This document shows positions 1-9,924 of a stretch of DNA of 64,000 nucleotides, piece after piece. How positions within the stretch are numbered: position 1 is the stretch's first letter; every line of letters begins with the position of its first letter. The position numbers and the translations under genes are program-made. Source of the DNA: Brachionus manjavacas. Taxonomy: Eukaryota > Rotifera > Eurotatoria > Ploima > Brachionidae. Under the pieces are notes generated by a model, which was not told where the DNA came from, ran no database searches, and was given only the letters and a program-made list of their open reading frames with translations. The stretch covers positions 3,596,001 to 3,660,000 of the forward strand of contig JAHQIY010000003.1 in NCBI GenBank assembly GCA_019054805.1, read 5' to 3'.

Positions 1-106
1 AAGGTCGAGACATTCTAACAGGTTCGTAACACAAGATTTGAACTTAACAAAGCCATGTTGGTGTTTGCAAATAACATTGTGTTCTTCGAAGAAATTTAAC
101 ATCCAT
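1..106 (-). pseudogene. LINE reverse transcriptase fragment, runs off the left edge
   Basis: Read on the minus strand this encodes a stretch containing EEHNVICKHQHGFVKFKSC, the segment of non-LTR reverse transcriptases in which an HGF motif is followed by a conserved S/C-rich turn. The reading starts abruptly near position 106, so the copy is 5' truncated. It continues beyond the window on the left. The AT-rich DNA to its right carries no continuation. Confidence 0.6.
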
Positions 107-360
107 TTTTTGATCAATTTTACTATTATTTTACAAATAATAGATGTATTTAAAAAAAATTTTTCTGAAAAAATTTTAAATTATGATTTTTATAAAAATG
201 AAAAAATAATCACTATTAATTCTTTCGAAAATAAAAAACATTGATTAATTTTTTTAATTTTTTTACAAAGTCAACAAAGATTAAATTGATATTTTTGTAA
301 ATTAAAAAAATCGAGTGAATTAAAGTTTAAAGATATTTTTGTAAATTAAAGTTTAAATCT

Positions 361-450
361 CCCATAGCTTAGTACGATAGTACTTAGTTCCGCGGTTAAA
401 CCTGTTTCAGATAATTTAATTATAATAATAATAATAATAAATTAAATAAA
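361..450 (+). repeat. LINE/SINE-like 3' end with (ATA)n tail
   Basis: A small stem-loop (AGTAC-gata-GTACT) is followed about 45 bases later by an (ATA)n run. The same design, a short hairpin then an ATA/ATT microsatellite, ends the LINE remnants at 3.4, 13.8 and 34.3 kb, so this is probably a solo retrotransposon 3' end. No coding part is recognisable before it. Confidence 0.4.
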
Positions 451-1473
451 TGAATTGTTAACCAGTCGACTTTGATAAGGGCTCAAGCCTGTTTATTAAC
501 CTTGAAATTGAAATTGAAGCATATAACTTTCATTTAATTTTCATATAAAATTCTTCTTTTTTTTTTGAATAAAATTCACAACAATTAATTTTGAACAAAA
601 ACGATTTTTGATTTTCTTTTATTATTTAAATCATTTAAAGCTAGATTATTTTCCAAAATGTCAAATATATCTCAAGAAAGAATTTAAAATTAAATTAAAA
701 GAGTTGTCGATTATTTTTTTGTATGCAATCAAAAGTTTAGAATTTAAACAAATTTTAACTTTTTAATAAATATACAGTAGTAGTTTGATGGATTTACTTT
801 TAAAATCTAAATAATAGAAAATTATTTTTAAGGAATTTTTTTTGTCAAGCCAGGATTAATTTGTCAAAATTAGATTTGCGATTATTTTTGTTAACGAAAA
901 AAAAAAAATTTCTTTCTATTTAAGACATATTATTTTGCATGTTAAATAAAATCAGTTTCAAAAAAATTCTTAAATTTCTTACCGATTGAAAATGCTTGAA
1001 ATATTTAAATGCAATGAAAGTGAATTTATCCAAAATTCAATTTACTTTACAAAATTTCTAAATCTAAAACGCAACGCAAACTGATTTGACTCAATTCAAT
1101 TAATTTAAGTCCAAATCTCATTACGTTGCCAAATAAATATGGCGTAAATTGATAGTTATCAAGCTAAAACAATATTTTTTGGTAAACAACAAGCTACGCC
1201 ACAAGCATTATTGGAAAATACTTAGGCAGGTTGGAAAGGAGCTTAGTCATTCCTTCAGATCAGATCTTTTAAGTTTTTGTTCTTTTTTCAAAAGAAATAA
1301 AAAAATATAATTCAACGCAATTAGAAAACCTTTAAAAAAAACTAAAACTTTATCAAAAATGAGAATCATTTTTTCCTCCAAAGTGAAAATTTTTTATCAA
1401 AAATTCGAATTGATTCATTTTCGCCTATTGTGAATCAAACAAGCTTTTTTTCGCTTGAATTGATTCTTTTAGT
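451..1473. other. AT-rich sequence without recognised features
   Basis: Very AT-rich with frequent stops in all frames. I see no coding region, RNA gene or transposon end here. Confidence 0.5.
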
Positions 1474-1482
1474 TATATAAAA
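1474..1482 (+). promoter_or_regulatory. TATA box of the 1.55 kb small gene
   Basis: TATATAAAA lies about 70 bases before the ATG of the following ORF. A start site some 30 bases downstream would fall inside the perfect hairpin at 1484-1520. Core-promoter identity is inferred from sequence and spacing only. Confidence 0.4.
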
Positions 1483-1483
1483 A

Positions 1484-1520
1484 CAGCTTTTCTTTCTTTA
1501 TGATAAAGAAAGAAAAGCTG
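1484..1520. repeat. perfect 18-bp inverted repeat with 1-base loop in the promoter/5' leader
   Basis: The arms 1484-1501 and 1503-1520 (CAGCTTTTCTTTCTTTAT and its exact complement) are separated by a single G. They sit between the TATA box and the ATG at 1553. As DNA this could be a cruciform or dimer-binding site; as RNA it would be a very stable cap-proximal hairpin. Confidence 0.7.
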
Positions 1521-1552
1521 CAGTTTAAAATTTGTTTGGAATCTTAGCCAAA

Positions 1553-1867
1553 ATGCTTATTAAAATTGTGGACGAAGACGATTTTTATTATGAAGAAGTT
1601 TATTTGGACATTGACCCATGTTCAGAATATTTGGTCATTGAAACTGGTGAATTGAACGATATTTTCCCATTTGCTGACCAAATAGAAGATGAATGGTACA
1701 AAAGCAAAGGTGATTATTCACAAAATAATCCTCAATTCGAACCTTTTGATTCTCAATTCAATGCACCTGAAAATCTAGATCAAACCACTGGTAAAAATGA
1801 AAAAAAAAATAAGAAAAAAAAAGGACTGAGTACTCGTTTTAAAAGATTATTTGGCAAAAAAAAATAA
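1553..1867 (+). CDS. small acidic protein with lysine/arginine-rich tail (hypothetical)
   Basis: I do not recognise the family. The ATG at 1553 follows an A-rich context (CCAAAATG) and is preferred over an upstream TTG codon, giving 104 residues. The first ~60 residues are strongly acidic (DEDDFYYEE, DQIEDEW). A Ser/Gln/Asn-rich linker follows, and the last ~25 residues are basic (KKNKKKKGLSTRFKRLFGKKK-like), which could be a nuclear localisation or nucleic-acid binding tail. No signal peptide or membrane segment is visible. A TATA box lies ~70 bases upstream, and the leader contains a perfect hairpin. Single exon. The charge-polarised composition argues against a chance ORF in this AT-rich DNA, but function is unknown. 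Confidence 0.55.
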   Translation: MLIKIVDEDDFYYEEVYLDIDPCSEYLVIETGELNDIFPFADQIEDEWYKSKGDYSQNNPQFEPFDSQFNAPENLDQTTGKNEKKNKKKKGLSTRFKRLFGKKK

Positions 1868-3045
1868 ATTTTTAAGAAAATTTCTCTTTTTTTTTGCAAG
1901 TCATCATTTACTTTAAAGATTTAGTTTTCGGCTGTAATTAATTGTTTACGCAATTTTAATTAAAAACAATTTATAGAAGCTTTAAAATTGCCTTTAGAAA
2001 TTAATTTTAACAATAATAATTTTCTATTTTTTAAAATAAAATTATCAAAGAAAATTTAAATACTTAACAATTTAGAATTTAGATTTCTGATTTTCGATTC
2101 TTAAAAGAATCAAAAAAGACTATTAAAATATTAAAATAAGCAGTACCTAAAATTTTATCTTAAATCTGACTTAATTATAACCAAGCTTGACCAAGCTCAA
2201 ATTTTTAAATAATTCTATTTTAAGTAATTTCTCAATTACATGAATCCATTAACAAAATTCAAAAAAAAATTAGGTAAATAAATTCAATTAAAAATTATTC
2301 TTTTATAAATTTATTTTAATATCTTTTGACTTGTTTCTTTGATTTATTTAGTTTAATTTTTTGATTCTAACTCTTGATATCACTTCATTTATTTAACTAG
2401 TAAAATTTAATTTCATAAAAGAATTTTTTTTCAGATTTTGTTCTATCTATTTAAAAATTTATAGTTAAAATTTAAAAATTAGTATCAGAGTAAAAAATTA
2501 CATAATAAAGATAAGTAAAATAAAATAAGACAATTTATTAACAAAATCTTATAGAATCATGAAATTTCAATTCTTTAAAATTGCTAAAAAATTTTTGCAG
2601 CTCAAAAGGAAATTGATGGGTTAATGAAGTTCGTTTCATTTCAGAAAAACTTGAATAACTTTTTTACTAAAATTGATAATTTAGTTCAATAATCTGCTTA
2701 ATTTTAATCAAATTTGCTTAATTCATTAATATAAGTCTGCAAAAAGCTCTGTAATACTGCTTTCATTACAAAAATTATTTTAATTAAAATTTCGTTATCA
2801 AAAAAAATATAAAAATGCAAACATTAATCTATTCTTTTTTATGCATGCTAGACATAACCAATTTTAAGCCACTAACGACCTTCCATTTATTTTCCACAAT
2901 CAGGATTTTTCTTTTGACTTAAAACGCGCTTGATTATTTCTTCCGAATTCCTTGAAGTTTTTTTAAATTGCATTATAGTTTTTCGTATAGTAATTACAAG
3001 TTTTTTTCCAAAGTAAAATTTTAGCAAACTTTATGTTATCATTTT
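1868..3045. other. AT-rich intergenic sequence
   Basis: No ORF, RNA gene or repeat end is recognised. Composition is dominated by A/T runs. Confidence 0.5.
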
Positions 3046-3476
3046 CAATCAACCAGTTCAAGAATAAGTACGACGCCTTCAAGTCTAGCATATGATTTCA
3101 CTAACGTGAACTAGTTACTTCCACCTTTTTTTATTGTATACTTCTTCTATTTTAATTTTTCATTGTAATTCTATTTAAATTGTAATTTTATTTGATTTGT
3201 AATGGTATTATAATGGTATGGTATTTAATCTTTTATTATGTAATTCTATTTCTGTATTTTTCCTTAGTAAAATTCTTGTACATAATACTTACTTAATTCC
3301 AAACAATACTTTCTTAGATTAAATTAAACAATGACTCTTACTGAACTAAAAAAAAAAAAAAAATGTATTTGTCTGTTATTTTCCATCTTTTCTGCGCAAT
3401 TTCGGCTACCATGTCCTCCTAGTAGGTCATCTCATAAAACTTGCTTGCTGTAGCTTATTCTTGTTATTATTATTAT
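3046..3476 (+). pseudogene. LINE 3' end: ORF2 C-terminal residues plus 3' UTR and (ATT)n tail
   Basis: The reading NQFKNKYDAFKSSI then stop (TGA at 3093) matches the C-terminal style of the LINE ORFs elsewhere in the window (compare FKDEYDKYKTG near 34.25 kb). About 380 bases of AT-rich 3' UTR follow, ending in a block shared with 13797-13885 (GGCTACCAT..CCTCCTAGTAGGTCA, then a TTGC-rich segment) and an ATT microsatellite. It is a strongly 5'-truncated copy. Confidence 0.5.
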
Positions 3477-3921
3477 TTTAAAAACTTTATATCACGTTTG
3501 ACAACATTTCTTGTTGGTTTATTTTAGCTTATAAACGTTTTGTTCTGCAAAGTTTGGTTTCAAACAAGTCATAGGAAAGTTGTTTGTTTTTTAATGCTAA
3601 CGAGTGGACCATAATTCTTTGCACAAAATTCAAATTGAAAAAAAAATATGATAGAAATAAAGGAAATTCTTGAAACTTTGTGAACTTAAAGATTACTATG
3701 CGTTGTGCATAAAATCATAGTTTGTTAAATTTTTGAATTGTTTCTTTGTATGCAAAATTTGTTTTGAATAAGGCAAAAGATTATACTTTTTCACTCTATT
3801 TTTGGCTATAATTTACTATTTTTTAATAATTTTACATTGTGATAATAAATGATAATTTTGAAATTTAAGATACACAAAGGCAAAAATATTTATAAAAAAA
3901 ATTTTTTCATTAGACTTAAAA
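3477..3921. other. AT-rich intergenic sequence
   Basis: Nothing recognised apart from the start of the small minus-strand ORF that follows. Confidence 0.4.
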
Positions 3922-4062
3922 TTAATTCAAATTCAATATTTTTGACAAAAAGTTAGCATCGTCCAAAAAATTCGCATCATCATCATCTGAAGCTGTAGAT
4001 TGAGTGTCATGGGTGTTTATCAAGGATTCAAGGGTCTTTAGGGCAGCTTCTCTTTTAGCCAT
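3922..4062 (-). CDS. 46-residue acidic mini-protein (hypothetical)
   Basis: A complete minus-strand ORF begins MAKREAALKTLESLINTHD and ends ..SKILNLN. The middle holds a DDDD run followed by the internal repeat DANFLD-DANFL. The ATG context (TTTAAATGGC, G at +4) is favourable and a TATAAA sits ~60 bases upstream (4122-4127). No known family is recognised. Its base composition is less AT-rich than its flanks. At this length it may still be chance, but promoter placement and composition make it worth listing alongside the similar small genes at 1.55 and 5.48 kb. Confidence 0.4.
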   Translation of the reverse strand: MAKREAALKTLESLINTHDTQSTASDDDDANFLDDANFLSKILNLN

Positions 4063-4121
4063 TTAAAATTTTTGACTATTTTAATTTCAAATTAAATAAA
4101 TTAATTTATTTTTTTAAGCAG

Positions 4122-4127
4122 TTTATA
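4122..4127 (-). promoter_or_regulatory. TATA box for the 46-residue ORF
   Basis: On the minus strand TATAAA (within GATTATAAACTG) lies ~60 bases before the ATG at 4062. Proposed from position only. Confidence 0.3.
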
Positions 4128-4604
4128 ATCAATTGAGGTCGATTGTCATGAAAATTATGCAATAAATTCAAAGAGTGTCAAATTGATGCCGCGGTCCTTT
4201 AAGTGTTAAAAATTTAGGTTGAGTTAATTGAGAAATTCAAATTTCATTCATAAATTTTTAATTCATTGATTCAAATTATAAAATAATTTTATTGTACCAA
4301 TTATACATTTTATAAGCTTTAAAACATTAAATTTTTTACTGAAATAAATTAAACACTTAAAACCTATATAAGTTTTATAAAGAGGGATATTAAAAATTTA
4401 AAATATAAAAAAAGAGATAACATGTCAAATAATTGAAAAATATTGAAAAATAATTGAAAATATGATATTTTATATTTTTTCTTAAATATGATAATAATTT
4501 TTCAAATTTAAAGAAATTAATATATGAATCATTTACTAAGGTGAAAAAAAATTCCAATTTTAAGATAAAAACCTCCTGGTTGTAAATAGAATAGATAAAA
4601 ACCC

Positions 4605-4900
4605 GGAATTCCCAGGATGGATTCTAATACATATGAAAAGCTTGTACTTGAGATGGGTTAGCTTCTTCAGTGTCTTGTTGAACCACTTGGGGCTTTGCTT
4701 GTTAGCTATAGAAACAGGAGAGTTAGTGTAGCTAGGAACAAACTTTGAGACACCTGAATTGTATGCATTGAGCAGAGCTTCATAGTTGACGTCGATGGCA
4801 GGATTGCTTAGGGATGACTGTCAGTTGACCGAGTTTAGGAGGCTGCTGAGTTGTTCATAATTACCGTTCTTCCAGATACTTTCGTATTTTGAACTCAAAC
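4605..4900 (-). pseudogene. LINE ORF2 fragment (endonuclease-RT linker)
   Basis: One minus-strand frame, with an in-frame stop, reads YEALLNAYNSGVSKFVPSYT and then PKWFNKTLKKLTHLKYKLF. This is the 'PKWFNK..LKKL' linker between the endonuclease and reverse transcriptase of CR1/Jockey-like ORF2. The segment is clearly GC-richer than its surroundings. Both ends are truncated and neither the EN core nor the RT core is present. Confidence 0.6.
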
Positions 4901-5259
4901 TTTAACTTTGCCTAACTTGCATAATATTTTATTAGTTTTAATTTTTCAGTAAAGTATTTATATTCAGTTATTGGTTATAGACCAACATTCGAAAAATATG
5001 GCAAACGATTTTTTTATATTCATAAAGTTAAGCTTATGAAAAACTAGTAATAAAAAATTTAACTAATTTATTTTTTTAAATAATATTACAGAAAAAATTA
5101 AATAATTAAGTAAACAATTACAATTTATCTAATGCATGCTTACATACTATCTACTTTTTAAACTTTTTCAATTAACGCTCTGGGTAAAGCATTGACTAAA
5201 GAGACGTTTCCGGATATATTTGTATGAGATATGAAAAATACAACTCAAAAAAGATTGTC
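4901..5259. other. AT-rich intergenic sequence
   Basis: No feature recognised. Confidence 0.4.
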
Positions 5260-5478
5260 TTATGAGACTCCTGTGAAAATTTGACATCTCTTTTCATCAA
5301 CAGAAGCATAATCAAGACAAACCGATTCTTTAAAAACTACAGAAACAGTATCAATTAATGAATCGATTTCAAATGAGGCTTCTTGAAATTCATCGGTTTC
5401 AATAAGCTCTTTAAGCTTCAATATATTAATAAGCTCATCTTTATTGAAACATGAATTTGAAAGATAAAGATTGCTCAT
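5260..5478 (-). CDS. 72-residue acidic protein (hypothetical)
   Basis: A complete minus-strand ORF begins MSNLYLSNSCFNKDELINIL. It is rich in Asp/Glu with a predicted helical middle (KLKELIETDEFQEASFEIDS) and four cysteines. There is no signal peptide or membrane span, and I do not recognise a family. The ATG is preceded by AAA, and a TATAAAG lies about 45 bases upstream (5522-5528). The pogo-like transposon ends ~65 bases beyond that TATA box, so it inserted in this gene's promoter-proximal flank. Single exon. The small size limits certainty. Confidence 0.4.
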   Translation of the reverse strand: MSNLYLSNSCFNKDELINILKLKELIETDEFQEASFEIDSLIDTVSVVFKESVCLDYASVDEKRCQIFTGVS

Positions 5479-5521
5479 TTTAAAAATAAATTTTATCGAT
5501 GACCCTTTTGTTTTGGGGTGT

Positions 5522-5528
5522 CTTTATA
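5522..5528 (-). promoter_or_regulatory. TATA box of the 72-residue ORF
   Basis: TATAAAG on the minus strand, ~45 bases before the ATG at 5478. Inferred from position. Confidence 0.4.
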
Positions 5529-5593
5529 CCTCAAAAATATATAAAGTGGAAATTTTGGTTTTTATAATGACAATGGATCCATTAGTTTAACTA

Positions 5594-5907
5594 CCGTAAA
5601 CGCTTGCAGACTACTCCCGGGCTTAACCTCATTTTCCGGTTTTATTCCACTGGAATAGTTCCATTCGACACCATGTTAAAACATTTTTTTTTAATTTTAT
5701 GGAATTGTGATAGATTTTTTGATTTATTCTAAGATTAAAACCCAATATTGAGTTTTTTTCCTGGCTTATTTCTGAGTTTTTTTTTTTTTTTTCAAAAACT
5801 GGAATTAATTAGAAAAGAATAAAAAAAATATTTAATTTCGATATATTCCATATTTAAAAATGTAAATTGAGTTTTATTCCAGGATTCAAAGTGGAAAAAA
5901 AAATTTC
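5594..5907 (+). repeat. left terminal inverted repeat of the pogo-like element
   Basis: About 314 bases, complementary to 6727-7036 over its whole length except for scattered substitutions and small length changes in A/T runs. Confidence 0.85.
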
Positions 5908-5975
5908 AACTAAAAAAATGAAAATTAAGTTTTGAAATAATTGTAAAAAAAAAAAAACAAATTTAGCAGCAGCAC

Positions 5976-6697
5976 ATATTGCAGCCAGCAGACGTTTCAT
6001 GGTTTGCGAAAGTAAAAAAAGCGTATTGCGCTAAATGGAGCCAATGGTCGCGTAATAGCCCAAAAACTTATACAATCCATGGTAATTCGAAATCACCTGG
6101 CTATGTTTTGGCGATTCAGTGATTGTCTGAAATTTGGGATGATTTTGATGAGAGTTTAATAATTGATTCATTCGATTCTTGTGGTATAACTGGTCAATCA
6201 CTCTTACATAGCACTCTTAAAAACTTAGTCAACAACAATTTGATTTTTAATTCATATATAGATGATTTAGAAGAGGAAGAAGATATTTTAGGATTGGACA
6301 ACGTAGATGAAATTGATGTAAATCTTAGAGAGCTTGTGTAAGAAGAGAATACATCAATTGAAGCAAATGAATCAAGTCCTGAACAATTAATAACCAGTCC
6401 AGAACAAAGTCAAATACAATCGTATCAAAATCCACCTAATTCAACTCCAATAAATATTCAAACACCAGAAACAGATGAAAATGTCAATCAAATTGGTACT
6501 CCAGTAACTTCGAATGAAGCTCAACCACGATTAAATGGTCGATATGTTCTTAAAGAACTAAATAATCAGCAAAATGTAAATCAACCAAATGTCTCAAATT
6601 CTTCGTCAATCACGATTCAAAAGCTGCCAAAAAAAGAGGAAGAAAACCTCTCCCTCGTGACGAAAATGGAAAAATAATAAGACAACAAAACTTGTAA
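5976..6697 (+). pseudogene. pogo-type transposase C-terminal remnant with AT-hook
   Basis: The reading starts ILQPADVSWFAKVKKAYCAK, the 'LQPADV' motif that ends the DDE_1 catalytic domain of pogo/Tigger transposases. It continues through KTYTIHGN and SEIWDDFDES..IDSFDSCGIT, the typical 'W....I..SF..CGI' C-terminal helix region. Breaks are an in-frame TGA at 6120-6122, a TAA near 6339 and a frameshift near 6635. After these the frame ends KKRGRKPLPRDENGK, a good AT-hook. The N-terminal helix-turn-helix and the first catalytic aspartates are missing, so it cannot encode an active enzyme. Confidence 0.8.
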
Positions 6698-6726
6698 ATC
6701 CAATTTTTTAAAACTTTAAATTTTTT

Positions 6727-7036
6727 TAAATTTTTTTCCACTTTGAATCCTGGAATAAAACTCAATTTACATTTTTAAATATGGAATATATCGAAATTAA
6801 ATATTTTTTTATTCTTTTCTAATTAATTCCAGTTTTTGAAAAAAAAAAAAAAACTCAGAAATAAGCCAGGAAAAAAACTCAATATTGGGTTTTAATCTTA
6901 GAATAAATCAAAAAATCTATCACAATTCCATAAAATTAAAAAAAAATGTTTTAACATGGTGTCGATGGGAACTATTCCAGTGGAATAAAACCGGAAAATG
7001 AGGTTAAGCCCTGGAGTAGTCTGCAAGCGTTTACGG
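6727..7036 (-). repeat. right terminal inverted repeat of the pogo-like element
   Basis: Complement of 5594-5907. The right flank continues with TA and then ATTT repeats that belong to the neighbouring LINE tail. Confidence 0.85.
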
Positions 7037-7045
7037 TATTATTTA

Positions 7046-7905
7046 TTTATTTATTTAATTCAAATTAACCTCCATCAGGAGAAGTAAAGTAAAAATAAAA
7101 TTAGTTTTGCATAAAAAAAATAAAATGTAAAATTAAATAAAAATAAAAAAAATAAATATAGAAGAAAATGTATATTTATTTATATTATAGAAACTCCCCT
7201 GGACCAGAAGGAGTGAATTGACTTGATTTGGTTTTATTAATTCATTTAGAAGTATTTGAAAAGATTTGAATCTTAAGTTATTCAAACAAAGCTCAATAGA
7301 GTCCGAGATTCCGTCACGTAAGTAAAAATGACGCTTAAGATCCAATTTAAGCTGACCAATACTATTTAGTATTGTATCGAGGTTTTTATTAGTGAACTGC
7401 ATCAAACGCTTGAGATCATTACCAAAGGAGAAGGCAGAACAAATTTTTTTCATTGAAATGTTATTACATAAGTATTTAAATATTTGTAAAGATAAGTGGT
7501 TAAATCCAACTGAACTGATAAAGGACATCTTAGAAAAAAGATAAAGTTGTTCAATCTTAAAGAGTCTAAGAACTTTTAGTATACCAGACATGTGACAATT
7601 AGATTTTAGCTTAAACATTTGTCTAACAAGATTGTTTTGATTTATGTTTAGAGTTTTGAGTGTTTTGTTGTCCAGTGTTAAGTTTTCAAGACCATAAGTG
7701 AATTGTGAAAGGCAAAATGTTTTGTAAATAAAACTTTTTAAAGTAGGGGAAGCATGGCTCATCTTATTCAACAAAAAAGAGGCTGAGAAGAATGACTTTT
7801 GTACTTGAGTGAATTTGTCCAATGCAAAAGAATTAAATTTATTAACTATTAGTATTTTTGGATTCTTAACTCGAATCCGAGCATTTTGATATTCAAACAA
7901 TCAAA
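7046..7905 (-). pseudogene. non-LTR retrotransposon C-terminal fragment (ORF at 7133-7900)
   Basis: The minus-strand ORF contains KSFIYKTFCLSQFTYGLENL. This resembles the region after the RT catalytic core in LINE ORF2, where a helix ending in 'Y..Pxx.YG.' precedes a basic helix. The rest is Leu/Phe/Lys-rich and uninterrupted for 255 codons. Downstream of the ORF the sequence has a small CTCC-atca-GGAG hairpin and an (ATTT)n tail that abuts the pogo element. No YADD core is present, so it is 5' truncated. It is open by length but probably not functional. Confidence 0.55.
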
Positions 7906-9520
7906 TTACCTTAAATATAACCGAGATACGATTATCTAAAAGAAATTGAGTAATTAAAAAAATGTTTACAGTAACACAGTTTTTTTTTGTTACTGCTCAA
8001 AAGTTTAACAGCAGTAACTTTTGAGCGGATTTCTCTAAATGATCAGATTCTTAAAATTCTTACAGATTATGCTTCAGCTCGTCGAAATCTATCAGAAAAA
8101 TAAAAAATCCACATCCTTTAAGTCTGCTATAATGTATGTAATTTTTTTATGATATAAAAATAATTCTTCTCTTTATTTTCAGACCCACAGATTCGAGTTA
8201 ATTGTTGTTACAAGAAAAAAATAAAGCAGCACCTTCATACACTCATTCATTCTTCACTTTCAATCTCTGATCCGACATACAAGTCATGTACTCATTTTGC
8301 CAAAAATTATTAGTGTTGGAATTCGTTCACGCGATCAGCTAGCCAGCTGATAATTCACGTAGCCGGTTAGTTATCTTCGAAATTCAATAGAGATTCTTTA
8401 TTTCAAACGAAGTAATTTTATTAAAAAAAGAAAAAAAAATTTTTTTTAATTTTTATTTAATTAGATATTTTTACTTTTAGAATAAAATAAATAATAAAAA
8501 TTTTTGACTCAAATAAGTTTTTTCTTTGGGTTGCTAATTTTAAGTTTTAGATTTATTTTGTTTCTAATAAATCATTCGAACAAAAATTCTAAATTAAACT
8601 AAAATTTTAAAATTGATTCTTGTTCACTCTTTTGGATATTCAAAACAGAGATTAAAATTTAAGCTCTCTGGTTAATTTATTTGGGGGATTTTTTTTTTAA
8701 TTAAGAAAAAATTCGTATTCAATGTAAAAAAAATCATGGGGATTAATTATTTAGGGGACAAATTCCTCATAATCGAATTAATTTTAAACGAATACATCGA
8801 AATAACCTTAAAAATAATCATAGAATCAAATATTGAATAGAAATGAAAACCTTTTTGAAATCATTTTCAATAGAACAAATTTATTATAAAAAGAAAAATT
8901 GTAAAAATTTTCAACAATTTTTATTGTTTATTTTTAAGATTGTGTCAAAAATTGGTATTAAAAGAGAGATCTCCCATGAATTTTCGCAAAAATGTTATTT
9001 GGATAAATATTGTTCATTAAAAATTTAAAATTTATAAAAAGAATAAGATGGTTTTTTATCCTTTTTAAAAAAGGAGATAAATTTGGTATTTTTTTAGAAA
9101 GAATTCTTTAAAGTTTTTCTATAAACTTAAAATACTCTTTTTTAGTTTGTCATCAATATTTTGGCGAGAGATTTTAAGAGAATCATCGAACAGATTTGTT
9201 TTTATACTTTAACTATTCTTTCAATATTTTCTAATTGTTTTGTTCGATTTTTACATAAGAAAATAAATGTTTAATCAATGAAACTAATCACTAATTTCAT
9301 GCATTGAAGATTTTTATTTTTTCAATTAGACAATTTTTTGACAAAAATTAAAAAGTTTCGTGTAGTTTAAATTAAGGCAAAAATTTGTCGCCAAAATTTT
9401 GACAAAAAAATTTTTGAGGAAGTTCTATATTTAATATAATAAAATATTTTAATAAAAAAAGGAAAAGAAATAGCAGAATTTGCATTTTTCAATAAAGAAG
9501 ATTAAATTTTTTAGACTTTA
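7906..9520. other. AT-rich sequence with short inverted repeats
   Basis: No gene is recognised. At 7998-8027 CTCAAAAGTT is repeated as its complement around a ~10-base spacer containing AGCAGT. A slightly GC-richer patch at 8255-8380 has no readable protein. The 8843-9028 ORF is low-complexity Lys/Ile/Phe and I do not call it. Confidence 0.4.
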
Positions 9521-9524
9521 TTAA

Positions 9525-9920
9525 CACTAGAAGACCCGGGAAGTTTTTTAGACTTTTTTTCAGTATAAAATGAAAATTAAATAAAAACCCAAGAAAAAAT
9601 AATCGAATTTTTTCGCCTCCCTTATATAATATGAAAAAAGTGATATAATACTAATATTTAAAAAGCAATAAAAAGTATAAAAATAAAGACACATCAAGTT
9701 TTTTAGATTTTTATAAAATTTTGTGATATTTTTCACTAATTTTGTCCATAGATTTAGTAATTTCTAAAATATCTGAATTAATTTAATAATTTAATTTTAA
9801 AAATAGTATAAAATTATAAAATTTATGATTAAAATAAACAAAAAAACATTTTCATTCAATGTTATGAAAAAATTTTTTAGACTTTTGAAAATTTTTTTAG
9901 AAAAATTGGATCTTCTAGTG
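9525..9920. mobile_element. TTAA-flanked MITE (piggyBac-like)
   Basis: Ends CACTAGAAGACCC and GGATCTTCTAGTG form a ~13-base inverted repeat with one mismatch. Both are bordered outside by TTAA (9521-9524 and 9921-9924), the exact target site used by piggyBac-family transposases. The 396-base interior is AT-rich and non-coding, so it would depend on a transposase made elsewhere. Family assignment rests on TTAA plus the C-A-C-T-A-G-like start. Confidence 0.65.
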
Positions 9921-9924
9921 TTAA

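Larger units (their letters stand above)
5594..7036 (+). mobile_element. pogo/Tigger-like DNA transposon, internally deleted, with ~310-bp TIRs
   Basis: Termini CCGTAAACGCTTGCAGACTA and the exact complement are flanked on both sides by TA (5592-5593 and 7037-7038), the target duplication of the Tc1/mariner/pogo group. The inverted repeats are unusually long: left 5594 to ~5907, right ~6727 to 7036, differing at only a few positions. The interior keeps only the C-terminal part of a pogo-type transposase, read left to right and broken by stops. The long arms make this a foldback-like, non-autonomous element. Confidence 0.85.

Noticed and set aside
8843-9028. 61-codon ORF
   Set aside because: Lys/Ile/Phe/Asn-rich low complexity expected by chance in AT-rich DNA; no promoter or homology signal.
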